DNA from: Willaertia magna
Taxonomy: Eukaryota > Heterolobosea > Eutetramitea > Acrasida > Naegleriidae
Reading direction: 5' to 3'
Assembly (NCBI GenBank): GCA_902984215.1
Contig: CADWAF010000107.1
Span: forward strand, 1 to 25,727
DNA length: 25,727 bases
Part shown: positions 17,041-25,727 of the stretch, piece by piece
Numbering within the stretch: position 1 is the first letter of the stretch
Layout: every line of letters starts with the position of its first letter
The notes under the pieces: model-generated
Told to the model about the DNA's origin: nothing
Seen by the model: only the letters and a program-made list of their open reading frames with translations
Database searches by the model: none
Translations under genes and position numbers: made by a program

Positions 17041-18326
17041 TTATTGAAGAATAAAATCAATATCAACTAATCCCTTCGCGTTAAATAATTTTCTTTGAAA
17101 TTCATTTCGATTTTTCTTGCAAAAAACAAGATAAATTTCACTTGAAAGTTGAACATACAAAATCGGTAATTTTGTTTTTAAATTAATTATTTCATCCTTC
17201 TTTTTAAATTTAACCTCATTGTTTGAGTAACATACAAACATTTCTTTTGTTGAACATGTTCCAGTTGACAATTTTAATTCTTGTAAATTTACATTTTCTA
17301 AAAGAATATTTGTTGAATCTTTAATTTCATCATTGTAAAGTAATTTTTTGTTTTGTAAAAGAATTGTAGCTCCTTCCCATTCTGTTCCAATTGTAATTGG
17401 TTGGTCAACTATGTTTGTCATTAAAGTCAACAATTCTCTGTTTTTAAAAGTTTTAAATATCTTTCCACATTCTTTAAATTATTAAATAAAATTAAATGTA
17501 ATTACTTACTTGTTAAAATAATAGTTGAACTGCCAGAACATGCCAACTCTTTCACACAATATTCTCCATTTAAATTCCATACCGCTTTCATAAAACAAAA
17601 ATCAGATAAGTTTAAATTTTTAACTGTTAATAAAGTATTTTTGTTTTTAATTCCAAGTTGATTACTATAATTATTTCCAATTGTATAAATAATTTGATCA
17701 TTTACACAAACTGCAACATGTCTTCCACCTGCAACTACTTTTGTAATTTTGTAATTTTTATTTAAATCATTTAATAATTGACCACCATTTAAAAGAGTAA
17801 AATCATAATAAACTTCTTTAACACTTCCAAAATTAGATTTACCTGCATACCAAAAATTATTTAATTCATCTTTTACAATTGTAAATTGTTCACCACATTC
17901 TAAATGTGTAATTTTATATTTTAATAATTCAGGTAAACTATTTATTTTAAATAATATAGGTTGACATGTTATTATTTTATAGTTTACAAGGTTATATTTA
18001 AAATCACCAAATAAATAACATTTTGAAAAATTAGTTACAATAACTAAATGTTGTAAACCACATTTAATAAATTCAACATATTCTTTATTTTGTAAAGGTA
18101 CTGGAATATTATCTTTTGTAAATTTAATAAAGTATGGCCATGTTTCTTTTCTATCTAATCCATCACTAATCATTAAACCACCTCTGCTTGAAAGTCCACC
18201 CAAATAAATTTCAAAATCAGTTGAAGAATAATGATTATTTGTTTTATTATTTGGTGGTATTAATAATTGATTATTTAACTCATCAAATAATTCTTCAAGA
18301 CAGTTGGCAGAAAGTTGTTGTTTCAT
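17041..18326 (-). CDS. RCC1-like beta-propeller protein
   Basis: Spliced gene, complement(join(17041..17471,17510..18326)), 415 aa, starting at the first true ATG (18326, MKQQLSANCLEELF). The 38-nt intron (17472-17509, GTAAGT...AAAG) is the shortest in the window; the join gives SGSSTIILTKCGKIFKTF, continuous with an RCC1-type strand. RCC1-like repeats are visible as VEFIKCGLQHLVIVTNFSKC then YLFGD; ITHLECGEQFTIVKDELNNF then WYAGKSNFGS; ITKVVAGGRHVAVCVNDQII then YTIGNNYSNQLG; and VKELACSGSSTIIL. The repeats are divergent and the final quarter is weakly patterned, so five to seven blades are likely but not countable. RCC1 folds act as Ran exchange factors or generic interaction platforms; this divergent copy is unlikely to be the Ran GEF itself. 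Confidence 0.75.
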
Positions 18327-18574
18327 TTTTTTTTTTAACAAAAAGTGGCATTAGTTCAATAACCAATCCATAAAATAAATTATTTTAATTTGAAATAACA
18401 TTTGTTATAAATTGTTGAATTAAAACAAAAAAATTCTCTGCCAACACTTTCCAGTTTTTTAATACTTGATAGCCAAGATTTGTGGCACATTTGGTTGAGG
18501 CACATATACTAGTTAGTGAGATTCTTTTTACTGGCTGTTGTAATTTAAATATGTTACTTGGTTGACAACTTTTT

Positions 18575-20698
18575 TTATTTTTGTTGTTGTGAAGATGATT
18601 CATTATACAATTGATAACCAGCTTTAGCTCCACTCACTAAACCCTTTCCAACCGATAAAAACCCATTAGCCACTTTCTTTTGTACTTCTCTATTCGTTGC
18701 AGCTTGATGAATAGCATTACCAACAGTTTGTTGTACTTGTTTATTAGTTGCAACTTTACTTATTGCATTTCCAACATTTGTTTGAATTTGTTGATTTGTA
18801 GCTAACTGTTTTACAATCACGTTATCGCTATTGGACGCTATTAAATTACCTACACCTTGTTGTACTTGTTTATTAGATGCTGCTGAAGATACGTAAATAC
18901 CTGTTTGTTGTTGTACCTTTTCATTTCTTGCAACGTTACTTACTTGTTGTCCAACGAATTGTTGAACTTGTTCGTTTTGTACAATTGTTGTTGTTAATTT
19001 ATCGTTAATTTGTAAATTATTGTTATTGTAATGTTGTTGTTGTTGTAAAGTATTATTATTATATTGTGGTTGTGGTTGTGAATACCTTTGTAAATTATTA
19101 TTATATTGTTGTTGATTTATTTGTTGTTGTTGTGGTAATGGCGGTAAAGTCACATTATTATTTACAACACCAATCATTGACATTCCTTGTTGTTGATTTT
19201 GTTTTAAATTTTGTGGAACTGGAGGTGGTTGTTGTTGTTGTTTAAAGTGTTGTTCTTGTTGAATATTTTGTCTTACCACTACCTTACTATAATTACTTTT
19301 CTTTAAAGTATTATTATTATTTATTCCATTATTATGGTTTTTATTTATTTGTTTTGTATTATTTATCACTCCTTGTTGTTGCTGTTGTAATTGTTTATTA
19401 TTATTATTAGATTGTTTTTTATTATTATTAACATGATAAGGTAATTGTTGGGTATAATATCTTTTATAATAATAATTTTGATAATAAATTGAAGAAGGTA
19501 TTTCATTTCCTTCATGTGGTGTAATACCAGGTAATAATCTACCTCTAATACGTATATTTGTTTTTGGAAAATATAATGATTTTGTTACAATTAATGTTGG
19601 TGTTCTTTTTAATAAAATTCTCTTTTTTTCTTGTTGTTTTTGTTCAATTGGTATTATGGGATTATTTATTGTTGTATTATCAGTTTTATTGTTGTTGGAT
19701 GAATTATTTATTGTTTGTTGTTGTTGTTGTTTTGTAATTGCAGAAGATATTTGTTGTTGTGGTATAGTAGTGGTAGAAGTGACGATTGTTGTAGTTGTTG
19801 TTGTCACTACACTATTGACAGTATTATTGTTGTTGCTATTATTATTATTATTTATATTTTCATTATTATTCTTTAATTGTTTTTGTAAAGTATTATTATT
19901 ATTATTGTTTGTAATAATTGTTGCATTTGCTGTTGTAACAATTTGTTGTGATTGTTTTTGTGATTGTTGATTATTTACAACTTTTGTTGTATTAAGACTT
20001 AAAGTAGAAGAAGAAGAAGGACTTGAATTAACAATTACAGGTGAAATTAAAGGCTTAACACTAGCCTTTCTATTCATCATCATTGCCATTTGTTGTTGAT
20101 GCGTAGTTGTATTAGTTGCATTAGTAGTTGTTTTCGTAGCAGTTGTAGTATTTATTGTTCCAATCGGTTTATTTCCTTCTTCTTTTGAAAGTTGATGATT
20201 ATTTAAAGATAACGATTGTTGATGATCATTTTCATTATCGGAATCGCTTTCTTCTTCATCTTCTTCAGCCTTATTATTTTCATCATCATTATTATCGCTA
20301 GCCTTTTCACTTACTTTCCTCTCATATAATTCTTTTAATACAATTTTTAACTTTTCAATCTCTGCTTTTGCTAATTCACATTTATTTTTATGTTTTTCAT
20401 ATTCTTCTAAATAACAATTTTTTTCTTCTTCTTCTTCATCTTGTTCATCATCTTCTTCATGATCGGAATGTAAAAGATCTTTATGGTTAGGTAATAATTT
20501 AATAATTAAAATCATATATTGAAGTAAAGATATATAAGTTCTTTCATAATCTTGATTTAATTTAAATTCTTTTGCTGATTGCAATAATTGTACAGCAGTT
20601 GTAAAATAAATTTCAATGGGAGTGTCATCATCTACCGTTACACTTTGAGATAATGCAATTTTATTTAATTCTTCAATAGAAGAATAAATTGTTGACAT
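18575..20698 (-). CDS. USP8/AMSH-dimerisation-domain protein with Gln/Asn-rich middle and C-terminal repeats
   Basis: 707 aa, single exon, ATG 20698. Residues 1 to about 130 resemble the USP8_dimer (MIT-like) domain of endosomal deubiquitinases: SIEELNKIALSQSV, IEIYFTTAVQLLQSAKEFKL, DYERTYISLLQYMILIIKLL, then a helix EIEKLKIVLKELYERK. In AMSH and USP8 this domain precedes ESCRT interaction and a catalytic JAMM or UCH domain; neither catalytic domain is present. The middle (about 150-565) is Gln/Asn/Thr-rich, with one less biased island around RTPTLIVTKSLYFPKTNIRI. Residues about 570-681 hold six related units of about 17 residues, for example NKQVQQTVGNAIHQAAT. The final stretch, GFLSVGKGLVSGAKAGYQLY, resembles an amphipathic helix. 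Perhaps an endosomal adaptor; inferred. Confidence 0.65.
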   Translation of the reverse strand: MSTIYSSIEELNKIALSQSVTVDDDTPIEIYFTTAVQLLQSAKEFKLNQDYERTYISLLQYMILIIKLLPNHKDLLHSDHEEDDEQDEEEEEKNCYLEEYEKHKNKCELAKAEIEKLKIVLKELYERKVSEKASDNNDDENNKAEEDEEESDSDNENDHQQSLSLNNHQLSKEEGNKPIGTINTTTATKTTTNATNTTTHQQQMAMMMNRKASVKPLISPVIVNSSPSSSSTLSLNTTKVVNNQQSQKQSQQIVTTANATIITNNNNNNTLQKQLKNNNENINNNNNSNNNNTVNSVVTTTTTTIVTSTTTIPQQQISSAITKQQQQQTINNSSNNNKTDNTTINNPIIPIEQKQQEKKRILLKRTPTLIVTKSLYFPKTNIRIRGRLLPGITPHEGNEIPSSIYYQNYYYKRYYTQQLPYHVNNNKKQSNNNNKQLQQQQQGVINNTKQINKNHNNGINNNNTLKKSNYSKVVVRQNIQQEQHFKQQQQPPPVPQNLKQNQQQGMSMIGVVNNNVTLPPLPQQQQINQQQYNNNLQRYSQPQPQYNNNTLQQQQHYNNNNLQINDKLTTTIVQNEQVQQFVGQQVSNVARNEKVQQQTGIYVSSAASNKQVQQGVGNLIASNSDNVIVKQLATNQQIQTNVGNAISKVATNKQVQQTVGNAIHQAATNREVQKKVANGFLSVGKGLVSGAKAGYQLYNESSSQQQK
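18655..18990 (-). repeat. Six coding repeats of about 17 residues
   Basis: Within the USP8-dimer-like protein, units read NEQVQQFVGQQVSNVA, NEKVQQQTGIYVSSAA, NKQVQQGVGNLIASNS, NQQIQTNVGNAISKVA, NKQVQQTVGNAIHQAA and NREVQKKVANGFLSVG. The consensus is N-(K/E/Q/R)-x-(V/I)-Q-x-x-(V/T)-(G/A)-x-x-(I/V/L)-x-x-x-(A/G). The spacing suits a repeated amphipathic helix. The DNA copies are diverged, so this is an old duplication. Confidence 0.75.
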
Positions 20699-21174
20699 TT
20701 ATTTACTTTTGATTATATTGAATTTTTATTATCCTTGTTTTTTGTTGTGTTGGTGTTTAGCTTATTAAGTTTGGTTGACAACAACAGTTGAATTTATCTT
20801 CGGAGTACGGCGGTGTTGATTAAGCTTTTTTTTTTTAATTGATGGTGGTTTTAGAACGCTTAATTGGAAGCCTTTGTTTGTCATTATGTAATCTATAAAC
20901 TCAATTAAATAGAAGCTGAGAAGATAATGAATTGGCAAAGATGAAAGGAAAAGAGTTTATTTTGCTCCTCTTTTGTATGTAAGGAAAAGAATAGTAAATA
21001 TTATGAGGTAGAAATGAATTTGAGGATAAAAACAATCAATTAAATACTACGCTGCTGTGCGGTACACCTAGAAAGTAGGCATTAGGCAGAGGGTTAGGAG
21101 TATTGATTGATTGTAGAGGACAATTGTCAACTACTTTTATTCCGATAACAAAGAAATCAAGAAGATTAAAAAAA
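20699..21174. other. Divergent promoter region with a GC-richer block
   Basis: It separates the minus-strand USP8-dimer gene from the plus-strand ADCK1-like gene. Most is AT-rich promoter-like DNA. Positions 21043-21104 are less AT-rich, bounded by AATACT and AGTATT (complementary), and contain CCTAGAAAGTAGG and three TTAGG/TAGG motifs. It could be a small structured RNA, a core promoter, or the ADCK1 leader. No open frame with an ATG is credible. Confidence 0.35.
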
Positions 21175-23794
21175 ATGTTAAAATTTAAAAAGACTTTACC
21201 TTCTCTAATATCGTCAACTTGTACGCGTTTCAAGAAAAATCAATTATTTTCAACAACATCAACAACAATACTTTCTAAAAACTTTTTAAAAAAGAAATTT
21301 CACAATAATTATAACACAAATACTCAAAGAAATTATTCTACCGACCTTAAAGAAGAACATAATAAAACACAATTAAATAATAACATTGACAATAATAATA
21401 ATAAGATAAATAACAATAATACTGAAACAAAACAAAAATCATCTTTATTTAAACGAATATTATTTAAAACCTTTAAATATTCTCTTCTCTTTACTTTATT
21501 AATAATTTTATTAATTCCTCTCTATTTAGTTTATGGTAGTCATTTAGAAGTAGTTAACGATAATAATTTAATTAATGAAAAAGTACCTTTTTTAACTAAC
21601 GTTAAATATCTCTTTCTTTCCTATTTAGATTCTTATGAGATTTTAACGCGTTTCTTTCTTTCAGTTTATACAATTGTTAAGATCATGTTACTTTATAGAG
21701 AATTAAATAAAGAATATAATCCAAAGCTTGAAGCCTTAATAAATAGACAAATAAAGAAAGAAGAAGGAGATGTTAAAACAGTTCATACAATGAATACTAA
21801 TAATAACAATGTTAATACTATTACTTCCAATAGGACTAGTCCGCAACAACAAGTAGAAGAAGAATTAAAGGAAGAAGAAGAAACAAAAATATTAAAGGCT
21901 TATATAGAAGCAAGAAAAGAAGTAAATTTAAAAACAGCAAATTTATTATTAAATCTTTGTTTAAAGAACGGTGGAGCTTATGTTAAAGCAGGACAATATA
22001 TTGCTTCTTTAAATTATATTTTACCTAAAGAATTTACTGATACATTATCTGTATTAACAGATAAATGTAATTCTCATTCATTTGAAGAAACGGAAAGAAT
22101 TTTAAGGGAAGAATTTGAAGTAAAGGATTATAGTGAAATGTAAGTAATTATTCTTTCCTTTTTTAATTGATTATTTATTTAATTTATTTATTTAATATTT
22201 ATTTAATATTTAATATTTATTTAATAATTATAATGATAGATTTAAAAGTTTTAATAAAGAACCAATAGCCTCAGCTTCTATTGCACAAGTACATTTAGGT
22301 GAATTAAAAGATGGTACAAAAGTGGCAATTAAAATACAACATCCAGATTTATTTAGAATATTTAAAATTGATTTAAAAACAATGCAATTTTTATTAAATT
22401 TAACTAAAACTTTCTTTGATTTTCCATTTTCTTGGACTTTACCTGAATTTGAAAGAATTTTATTAAGTGAATTAGATTTTGTAAATGAAGGTGCTAATTG
22501 TCAACATTTTAAAAATATATTTCAAAATTATGATCAAATAGATGCTCCTAAAATTTATTGGAATTTAACAAGTAAAAAAGTTTTAACAATGGAATATATT
22601 AATGGTGTAAAATTAAATGATTTTGAAAGTTTAAAAAAGTTAAATATTTCACCAATGGAGATTTCTAAATTATTAGTTGAAAGTTATTCAATTCAAGCTT
22701 TTATTCATGGGTTTATTCATAGTGATATTCATTTAGGTAATTTATTAGTTAGAAAGGGAGGAAAAGAAGTAAATGGTAAAACACAATTAATTTATTTAGA
22801 TCATGGTTGTTATAAAAAATTGGATGAAGAAACTAGAATTGATTTTTGCAATTTATGGAAAGCTGCAATTTTTAGGGATCATGAAAATTTAAAGAAATAT
22901 ACTGAAAGATTTGGTATTGATGGAAGATTTTATCCTTTATTCGGTTTGTTTTTAACATTTTCAAATTATATGGATACGTAAGTATTTACAATTTATTGTT
23001 ACAATTTATTTTTTATTTAATTTTTTATTTATGTTTATTAATATTTTATATTTAATTTTAAAATAGAGATAATAAAGCAATAGTAGATCAAAGAAAGTTA
23101 ATGTCAAAAGAAGAAGTAAAGAAAATGTTTATTAAAATTAGAGATACATTCTTTCCTGGAAAGAAACGTTCACCACAAGAATTTTTTAATGTAGTTGAAA
23201 ATATGTTTAAAAATATGAAATTAGATTTAATTTTATTAATGAGAACAAAGTAAGTTTTTATTTAATCTAATTTCAAAATAATAATATTTAAAATAATTAA
23301 AAATTAAAACAATATAAAAATATTTAAAAAGTGTACAATTAAGGTCCATTACAAAAGAATTAGGTAAACCAATTAATAGATTTGCAATTATGGCAGAATA
23401 TTGTTTAAAAGGAATTTATTATGAAAGAAAAAATCATTTTATGCATTGTATACCACATAGATTAACAGATTCAAAACAAGTAATAGTTACACATGTTATT
23501 CCAACACCATTCTTCCATAAATTAACTTTACAATTATTAAGATTAAACTTAAATTTATTATTAATGGATATGGCTTTTTATTTTGCAACTTTAAGTTTAA
23601 ATGTGATTCAATTAGTTAGTTTTGGAAAGAAAGAAAGTGAAGAGGAAAAGGAAATGCAAATGGCAAAACATAGTGTGGAAAGAATGAGGATGAGAAGGAA
23701 GGAAAAGGAAGAAGAAGAAAAGAATGCAATAGTTGAGGAAGAAGAGGAAATACCAATCACACAAGAGGAGATTGAGGAAGAGGAATTGAACTAG
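21175..23794 (+). CDS. ADCK1-like ABC1/UbiB-family atypical kinase, mitochondrial
   Basis: Four exons: join(21175..22139,22240..22977,23067..23249,23344..23794), 778 aa. The introns (100, 89 and 94 nt) all start GTAAGT, and all joins keep frame and homology. The start is the first ATG; the N-terminus is Lys/Arg/Ser/Thr-rich and fits a mitochondrial presequence, followed by Asn-rich linker and a membrane segment (LLFTLLIILLIPLYLVYG). ABC1 kinases support coenzyme Q or mitochondrial lipid and membrane homeostasis; ADCK1 types act in mitochondria. Motifs: GGAYVKAGQYIASL (KxGQ, Lys about 271), PIASASIAQVH (Ala-rich loop), VAIKIQHP (ATP Lys), LSELDFVNEG, MEYINGV, HSDIHLGN (about 482-489, normally HxDPHPGN) and LDHG (Asp about 509). 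The segment NYILPKEFTDTLSVL is specifically ADCK1-like. A Glu/Lys-rich tail ends the protein. Confidence 0.92.
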
Positions 23795-23858
23795 GCCAAT
23801 AAAACCCAAAAAAGCATTTCATTGTATTGCAAACCTTAATCATTTGTAATCTCCATGA

Positions 23859-23931
23859 GGTGCTTTAGCTCAGTCGGTAGAGCGTTGGTCTAATAAGCCA
23901 TTGGTCACAGGTTCGATCCCTGTAAGCACCA
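23859..23931 (+). tRNA. tRNA-Ile(AAT)
   Basis: Acceptor GGTGCTT/AAGCACC is perfect, discriminator A at 23931. The D arm is GCTC...GAGC, the anticodon loop CTAATAA with anticodon AAT (inosine-modified IAU in eukaryotes), and the T arm ACAGG-TTCGATC-CCTGT. The anticodon stem TTGGT/GCCAT has a T-T mismatch at its outer pair and a T-G wobble at its inner pair, leaving four usable pairs. There is no intron and no CCA. It starts about 65 nt after the ADCK1-like stop. It is not preceded by the block found upstream of the tRNA-Arg genes. Confidence 0.9.
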
Positions 23932-24122
23932 TTAATTTTTTAATTTTTCTCTTTTATAGCGCCACCCCAATCAAGTTTTTTAAAATGTAATCTCCTCACT
24001 CAACTATCATCAAACATCTATTCACTAATCACTTTAAGATGTGCTATTGCTTACTTTACAACAAATGGCAGTACATCACCTTGACAACTCCATTATTAAT
24101 CATCAAAAGACCTTTCAAAAAA

Positions 24123-25483
24123 ATGTCAACAACAACAAACCAACAACATTTCGAACATTCCATTCTCACACCACTATCACCACACTATTCTTTCTTACCA
24201 GATGATTTATTAACAATTACAATTAAAAAAGCAACACAATTAGAAAATAAAGATACTTTTGGTAAATCAGATCCATTTGTAAAGATTTTATTATTAAATA
24301 ACAATAATAATAAAACAAATAATAATAATAATAAACAACAAGTAGTTTTAATTGGACAAACTAAAGTAATTCAAGATAATTTAAATCCAATTTGGAATGA
24401 ATCTTTTGATTTTATTTTTAATAATCAAATAATTAATAATACCGGTTGTAATGAAATTAAATTTGAAGTTTATGATTATGATAATATTACAAGTCATGTA
24501 AGTTTATTTTTTTATTTTTTTTAAAAACAATTTGTTTTTTAACAATTTTTTTAAATATTTTTTAAATTTTTAAAAAAATAATTATTACAAAAAAAATAAA
24601 TTATTAAAAATAAAAAAAAAAGGATTTAATTGGTAGTGCAATAATTAAAATTAATAAAATTAATGAAATTAAAAATGAAATTTTAATAATTAATGAAAAA
24701 TTAAAGACCACTTTAGAAATTGAATATTTATTACAACGTATTGATCCATTTTTACAAAAGAATGAACCAATAGAAAAATTAAATAACTTTAAATTACATG
24801 AAATTTCAAACGTAAATCTATTTTTACCAAAATCTTGGGACATTATCCATGACGTAAGTCAATTGACAAGTGACGTTTCCCACCTTTTCCAACATGACAA
24901 TCATACAACAAACAACACAAACAACAACACAAATCAATTCATCTACTTTACAACTGATAGAGGTGAATTAGATGATAAAGATATTCAAATTTCAATTAGT
25001 GAACACGTTGGCATACAAATCGTTCAACTTCCATCAACCGTTAAAACTCAAACATCAACAAATCATTCAGAATTATTATTTAAAATAATTAATGATAAAT
25101 ATCAAGAAATGAATGATATTCATTCAACAACAAATATAATTTTTGAAGAATTATATAAAAATAATTTATCAAGAATATTTGAAACAGAAAAGGAAATTAT
25201 TTATTATCGTTCTATTTTAAAAAAGAAAGATAATTTAATGACTTGGCGTTATTTCTTTATTTATGATAATGAACATTTAGATTATTTAATTATTTTAAGA
25301 TTTATTACGGAACATTCCATGTTGGATATGAATCATTCTGTATTTTTGTCAGAGAATGGTGTTAGTGGTTGTGAAAATGAAAAGAAAAGGGTGAATGCAG
25401 TTGGGGTTCATGCACTAGTGGAAAGATCAGTTACTTTAAAGCAAATGGTTCAGGCAATTTCTAATTTACAAATTTTAAATTAA
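24123..25483 (+). CDS. C2-domain protein
   Basis: Two exons: join(24123..24497,24623..25483), 411 aa. The intron of 125 nt runs GTAAGT to AAAAAG; joining gives YDYDNITSHDLIGSAIIKI, the classic end of a C2 domain. The ATG at 24123 (MSTTTNQQ, after an A run) is preferred; an in-frame ATG at 24039 would add 28 residues. The C2 domain is about residues 20-135, with Ca2+-ligand Asp in KDTFGKSDPFV and VYDYDNITSHD, and NPIWNESFDF. C2 domains bind acidic phospholipids, often in response to Ca2+. Asn/Lys runs interrupt the domain. The remainder (about 135-411) is not recognised: a helical stretch, an Asn/Thr-rich linker, then a mixed fold with YFTTDRGELDDKDIQISI. The called stop may not be the true end, since a coding-like exon follows at 25536. 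Confidence 0.75.
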
Positions 25484-25535
25484 TAGTGTGTTTTTTAATT
25501 GATAGTATTCTTATTAATAAAATTGTTGTTGTTAG

Positions 25536-25629
25536 GTTTATAATTGCGGTGCATTCTGGTAGGTCACAAAAAGCGAAAGAAGAATTGATTTTTGTAGGGA
25601 AGCTTGTGAAGAGGGTTAGTGAATTTTAA
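25536..25629 (+). other. Orphan coding-like exon between C2 gene and 5S
   Basis: After TTGTTGTTGTTAG (a plausible splice acceptor) a frame reads FIIAVHSGRSQKAKEELI then FVGKLVKRVSEF and stops at TAA 25627-25629. Its residue mix is unlike the surrounding low-complexity or AT-rich noise. It could be the true last exon of the C2 gene, but the C2 frame meets TAA at 25481 before any good donor (GTGTGT at 25486 would give a 50-nt intron). Unresolved. Confidence 0.4.
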
Positions 25630-25632
25630 AAG

Positions 25633-25727
25633 GTATCTACGGCCATACCACTTTGAAAGCACCTCATCCCGTCCGATTTGAGAAGTTAAGCACAGTAGGG
25701 CTACATTAGTACTGAGATGGGAGACTT
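25633..25727 (+). rRNA. 5S ribosomal RNA, 3' truncated by window end
   Basis: The sequence beginning near GTATCTACGGCCATACCAC shows the eukaryotic 5S pattern: GGCCATACCAC at the 5' stem, CATCCCGTCCGATTTGAGAA, the internal control region GAAGTTAAGCA, then TTAGTACTGAGATGGGAGAC. About 95 of the expected roughly 120 nt are present; the 3' stem lies beyond the window. It is transcribed by Pol III. It stands as a single dispersed gene next to protein genes, not in a visible rDNA unit or tandem array. Confidence 0.93.

Noticed and set aside
18385..18633. 82-codon minus-strand frame downstream of the USP8-dimer-like gene
   Set aside because: It overlaps that gene's end in another frame, has no recognisable motif and continues into AT-rich flank.
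19656..19970. Hydrophobic plus-strand frame rich in Val/Leu/Cys
   Set aside because: It is the antisense of CAA/AAT (Gln/Asn) repeats in the USP8-dimer-like gene.
21075..21100. TTAGG-type motifs resembling telomeric repeats
   Set aside because: There are only three irregularly spaced copies, not a tandem array.
1..25727. CRISPR array, insertion sequence, transposon or viral genes
   Set aside because: No regularly spaced repeats, transposase, reverse transcriptase, integrase or capsid-like frames are visible; the window looks like ordinary nuclear gene space.

Overview
The window is AT-rich eukaryotic nuclear DNA from a protist. Protein genes are interrupted by short GT-AG introns, nearly all with the donor GTAAGT. 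tRNA genes lack an encoded CCA, one tRNA carries an anticodon-loop intron, and a 5S rRNA gene runs off the right edge. Proteins are full of Asn and Gln runs (AAT/AAC/CAA codons), and TAA and TAG are used as ordinary stops. Compact spacing, short introns and dispersed tRNA/5S genes would fit an amoeba of the Heterolobosea type (Naegleria/Willaertia-like); a dictyostelid is a less favoured alternative. This placement is inference from composition and gene structure only.

Left part (1-5136): the last 21 codons of a protein kinase, tRNA-Gly(TCC) with a 22-nt intron, tRNA-Arg(TCT) on the minus strand with a conserved upstream block, then QTRT2 (tRNA queuosine modification, minus), a small Asn/Ser/Thr-rich protein (minus) and an RRM RNA-binding protein (plus) whose first coding exon appears to be the ATG alone. 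Middle (5137-14869): a bifunctional folate enzyme HPPK-DHPS (plus), an R-SNARE-like longin protein without a membrane anchor (minus), the mitochondrial copper chaperone SCO1 split over two exons (minus), a roughly 12-repeat ankyrin protein (minus) and a large F-box protein that seems to contain a degenerate GBP/atlastin-type GTPase region (plus).

Right part (14870-25727): a second, identical tRNA-Arg(TCT) in the opposite orientation with a diverged copy of the same upstream block, a secreted and probably GPI-anchored protein with a bacterial-type solute-binding fold (minus), an RCC1-like protein (minus), a USP8/AMSH-dimerisation-domain protein with a novel-looking C-terminal repeat (minus), a four-exon ADCK1-like mitochondrial ABC1 kinase (plus), tRNA-Ile(AAT), a C2-domain protein (plus) and the truncated 5S rRNA gene.

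The genes do not form one pathway. They are unlinked housekeeping functions: mitochondrial biogenesis (SCO1, ADCK1), folate synthesis, tRNA modification, trafficking (SNARE, USP8-dimer protein, C2 protein) and ubiquitin ligation (F-box). The least explained material is the tRNA-Arg-linked inverted block, the F-box/GBP-like fusion, the surface solute-binding-like protein, the anchor-less SNARE with a hydrophobic tail in the next frame, and an orphan coding-like exon ending about 4 nt before the 5S gene.
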